Positions 62,001 through 64,000 of a DNA stretch of 64,000 nucleotides are shown here, one piece after another. Under the pieces are notes generated by a model, which saw nothing but the letters and a program-made list of their open reading frames with translations, ran no database searches and was not told the DNA's origin. The position numbers and the translations under genes are program-made. The DNA is from Cavia porcellus. Lineage: Eukaryota > Chordata > Mammalia > Rodentia > Caviidae. Position 1 is the first letter of the stretch, and every line of letters begins with the position of its first letter. The stretch is from the NCBI RefSeq assembly GCF_034190915.1, contig NW_026947503.1, positions 24,014,532 through 24,078,531 of the forward strand, written 5' to 3'.

Positions 62001-62494
62001 TGAGTGTTTGTGCTCTACTCGCAGTTTTCAGTTGCCCTTACATCGCTCTGTATTCTCGCTCTTCCCCTAGAGATAGCTTTCAGTTACTACTCCATGATAG
62101 AATTGTGAGAATAGAGAACGCTTTCAGATCAGCTGCTACTGCCGTCATCCTAAGGGTGAGCTGTGCGTGTGAACCGTGAGGTGAGGTCTTCCTGTGCCCA
62201 TTCACCTGCAACAGGCCTTGAGTCTGTAGCAAATCTTGGACAGGACAACATTCTACCCTCACTGTGGAGGAGGGCTGCAGGAGAAAGAGTTTGCTACTCC
62301 ACTTCTGTGATACCAAAGAGTTGCAATTAGGAAAACTACACAGTAAGACTTATTTTAGAAAATAATACTAATACAGAAATGTGAAGAGTGGGTGAGGAAT
62401 AAATAAGATTGATGAGGAAATAGAGGGACTCTAGCTATGAAGAAAGAATTGAGTCAAACAAAAGAAAGGCAGAAGCCTAAGTTATTTTTAGTGC

Positions 62495-62690
62495 TTGATA
62501 TATGTGAGATACTATTCCAAGTGCTCTGTATATGTGCGTTTTAATTCTCATTCATTACAGCCATTCTGTAAAGAAAACTTTGTTAGCCCAGGTTTAGAGA
62601 GGAGAAATTGAGGTCCAAAGAGTACAAGCAGTTAGTCAGAGATTCAGACCTTGGTCTCTCCAACACTAAAACTTGTACTCTTAACCACTA
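62495..62690 (-). mobile_element. MIR SINE
   Basis: Reverse MIR: CAAGTGCTCTGTATATGTGC, TTTTAATTCTCATTCATTAC, GAGAGGAGAAATTGAGGTCC and CAGTTAGTCAGAGATTCAG. Confidence 0.75.
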
Positions 62691-63056
62691 TCCAGATGTG
62701 GTTACTACCCACATGTGATAGTATCCTGATGTGATGAGAAGACGGAGAGGCTCAGACAGTTATCAGTAACGTTGGGAAGGAGCAGGTCACTGATTGGCTA
62801 AGGAGATTGTGGAAACAGGAAAATATTGGCAGGTTCTCACGTTTCTGTTATGACCGGTAGTCTGTAAAAAGAGAGGAACATGAGGAAGTCACTTTGATTA
62901 GGTTAAGTTTAAAATTCCCGTGGGGCACCTTTGTGGTGGACTCAAAGGGGCAGAGCACGAGGAAAAGTGGCTGCAGCAGCCCCTGGACAATCTCATCCGC
63001 CAGAACCCCTTGCTTTCCCACATGCTGTGGGTTAATGAGTTGTTCTTTGATTACAG

Positions 63057-63196
63057 GCTCACCAGGACCGAAGGGGAGCCCTGGCTTCCCAGGCATGCCA
63101 GGCCCTCCTGGGCAGCCCGGCCCACGGGGCTCAATGGGACCCATGGGACCATCTCCTGACCTATCTCACATTAAGCAAGGCCGGAGGGGCCCTGTG
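63057..63196 (+). CDS. CCBE1: CCBE1 exon 9: collagen-like repeats and basic interruption
   Basis: This 140-bp exon (phase 1 to phase 0) encodes [20 protein letters not shown], then [10 protein letters not shown], followed by a non-collagenous interruption [16 protein letters not shown]. The Gly-X-Y periodicity is unbroken until the interruption, whose QGRR is basic and could be a protease-sensitive or heparin-binding site (inference). In human CCBE1 this stretch is virtually the same. The acceptor is TTGTTCTTTGATTACAG. The donor is GTG|GTCAGT, with C at +3 instead of a purine, so it is relatively weak. The following intron is only 93 bp, in frame and stop-free, so intron retention is possible here. 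Confidence 0.97.
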
Positions 63197-63289
63197 GTCA
63201 GTATCTTACCAAAGATCCACTTACTGTTGGGGGAAAGTATGTGTCCGATGCCTTTTCTTTCTATTAAACCGGATCCTTGTATATCGCAG
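63197..63289 (+). other. CCBE1: CCBE1 intron 9 (93 bp, in frame, no stop)
   Basis: This intron starts GTCAGT and ends TATATCGCAG. At 93 bp it is very short beside its 2-13 kb neighbours. Read in the frame of exon 9 it contains 31 sense codons and no stop, so a retained-intron transcript would remain translatable and would put a hydrophobic, Cys-containing insert between two collagen stretches. The normal product is inferred to be the spliced form, because joining the exons restores PVGPPGAP as in human CCBE1. Confidence 0.9.
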
Positions 63290-63325
63290 GGCCCACCAGG
63301 TGCACCAGGAAGGGATGGCTCTAAG
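63290..63325 (+). CDS. CCBE1: CCBE1 exon 10: 36-bp collagen exon
   Basis: This small exon of 36 bp (12 codons, phase 0 on both sides) encodes [12 protein letters not shown], that is, four Gly-X-Y triplets. Exons built from whole triplets are typical of collagen genes. The acceptor is CTTGTATATCGCAG, with a poor polypyrimidine tract, although a pyrimidine-rich stretch CCTTTTCTTTCTATTAAAC lies about 20-40 bases upstream and contains a plausible branch adenosine (TATTAAAC). The donor AAG|GTAAGT is consensus. The human continuation GERG would begin in the next exon, beyond this window. The exon is too small to stand as an ORF; it was recognised because it resumes the frame left by exon 9. Confidence 0.96.
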
Positions 63326-64000
63326 GTAAGTCTGTTTCCACCTACAATGCAGGCACCAAGTAAAGTTTAATAAGGACTATTTATCTCCTTGTGTTGCATG
63401 TGGCAATACTAAAACAAACATGTGTGGATCAAGTATTCCAAATCCTAAAATGTAAAATCTGAAGCTCTTTTAACATTGACATGGTGCTCAAAAATTTGGG
63501 GATTTTGAAATATTTCAGATTTTAGATTTTTCAGATTAGTGATGCTTAACTGGCAGTCTATGCAAACATTCCAAAATCCAAAGACTTTGATATCTGAAAT
63601 ACTCCTGATCCTGAGCATTTTGAAAAAGGATACTCAACCTGTACTTTTACCTGTAAAACTTGAATAAAATTTAAAGTTTGAAATAAACCCTAAAAGCAAA
63701 TACAATCACCAGTATCATGCCTAAGAAATAGGATCCCTCTGAGTTTTAAACCTCTGTTTTATGATATGTTCTCCAGTGTTGTTTCACAGGGTGGTTTCTT
63801 TGTTTGTTTGCTTTGTGTATCTCCATTTCTTTAAGATTATTGAGTCAAAACAGAAGATTCATTCTATGTAAGTGGGTGATTTCACTTTTGAGGACTTCCT
63901 GCTATCGATCCCCAAAAGATGTCATGTGTCAAACTTTAGAAACTTTTTATTATTCCACATACTGCCTGGAAATACTTGTCAGATCTGGCTTGAAAATATA
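63326..64000 (+). other. CCBE1: CCBE1 intron 10 (start)
   Basis: The intron opens with a consensus GTAAGT donor. It contains a Tigger-like DNA transposon remnant at about 63430-63645. No coding sequence is seen to the window end; the final CCBE1 exon, encoding GERG onward, is outside. Confidence 0.85.
63430..63645. mobile_element. Tigger-like DNA transposon remnant
   Basis: TTTTTCAGATTAGTGATGC, CAAACATTCCAAAATCCAAA and GGATACTCAACCTG match the same mammalian element type as the 24826 copy, in a decayed and rearranged form. Confidence 0.6.

Larger units (their letters stand above)
54181..63056 (+). other. CCBE1: CCBE1 intron 8
   Basis: 8876 bp. It contains a reverse ID-type fragment (54918-54975), a + strand L1 3' end (55335-55699), an old L1 3' tail in two pieces (57690-57860 and 59456-59600) separated by an ERV/LTR-like block, an ID SINE (60808-60900), an LTR-like remnant (60915-61510) and an old antisense L1/HAL1-like stretch (61560-62000), followed by a MIR (62495-62690). 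Stretches 55720-56990 and 59650-60440 show nothing I can name. Confidence 0.85.

Overview
The window is mammalian genomic DNA that lies entirely inside one protein-coding gene on the + strand, CCBE1 (collagen and calcium-binding EGF domain-containing protein 1). Seven consecutive internal coding exons, numbered 4 to 10 by analogy with the human gene, are at 20981-21033, 27438-27572, 29717-29869, 40960-41063, 54060-54180, 63057-63196 and 63290-63325. Every exon is bounded by AG and GT, exon phases fit together throughout, and no frame is broken, so the gene looks functional. The promoter and first three exons (signal peptide and N-terminal part) lie upstream of the window and the last exon lies downstream; I found no match to the expected exon 3 in the first 21 kb.

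The host is most likely a rodent outside the mouse/rat group. Young tRNA-derived ID SINEs are scattered through the introns, together with a 7SL-derived B1 and several fused B1-dID elements, a combination known from squirrel-related and some other non-murid rodents. Old pan-mammalian repeats (MIR, L2, MER5-like hAT, Tigger-like) are also present. I cannot name the species.

Layout: 1-20980, intron 3 (3' part); 21034-27437, intron 4; 27573-29716, intron 5; 29870-40959, intron 6, containing an old + strand L1 split by an LTR-like insertion, a pair of ~85 bp direct repeats and a tiny truncated L1; 41064-54059, intron 7, more than half of which is one full-length antisense L1; 54181-63056, intron 8, with an L1 3' end and an ERV/LTR-like block with internal tandem repeats; 63197-63289, a 93-bp intron 9; 63326-64000, start of intron 10.

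The most notable observation is the L1 at about 46993-54017. It is flanked by a perfect 15-bp target-site duplication, and its 5' end lies only 42 bp upstream of CCBE1 exon 8, so it landed just upstream of the exon 8 branch point and left the minimal 3' splice site intact. Its 5' UTR is a tandem array of ~260 bp monomers facing away from exon 8, so any antisense promoter activity would read straight into the collagen-coding exons. Both L1 ORFs are broken. A second notable observation is that the 93-bp intron 9 is a multiple of three, has no stop in frame, and has a weak GTCAGT donor, so its retention would add 31 residues within the collagen region. I saw no bacterial, viral-operon, CRISPR or toxin content. 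Coordinates of old repeats are approximate because no consensus library could be consulted.
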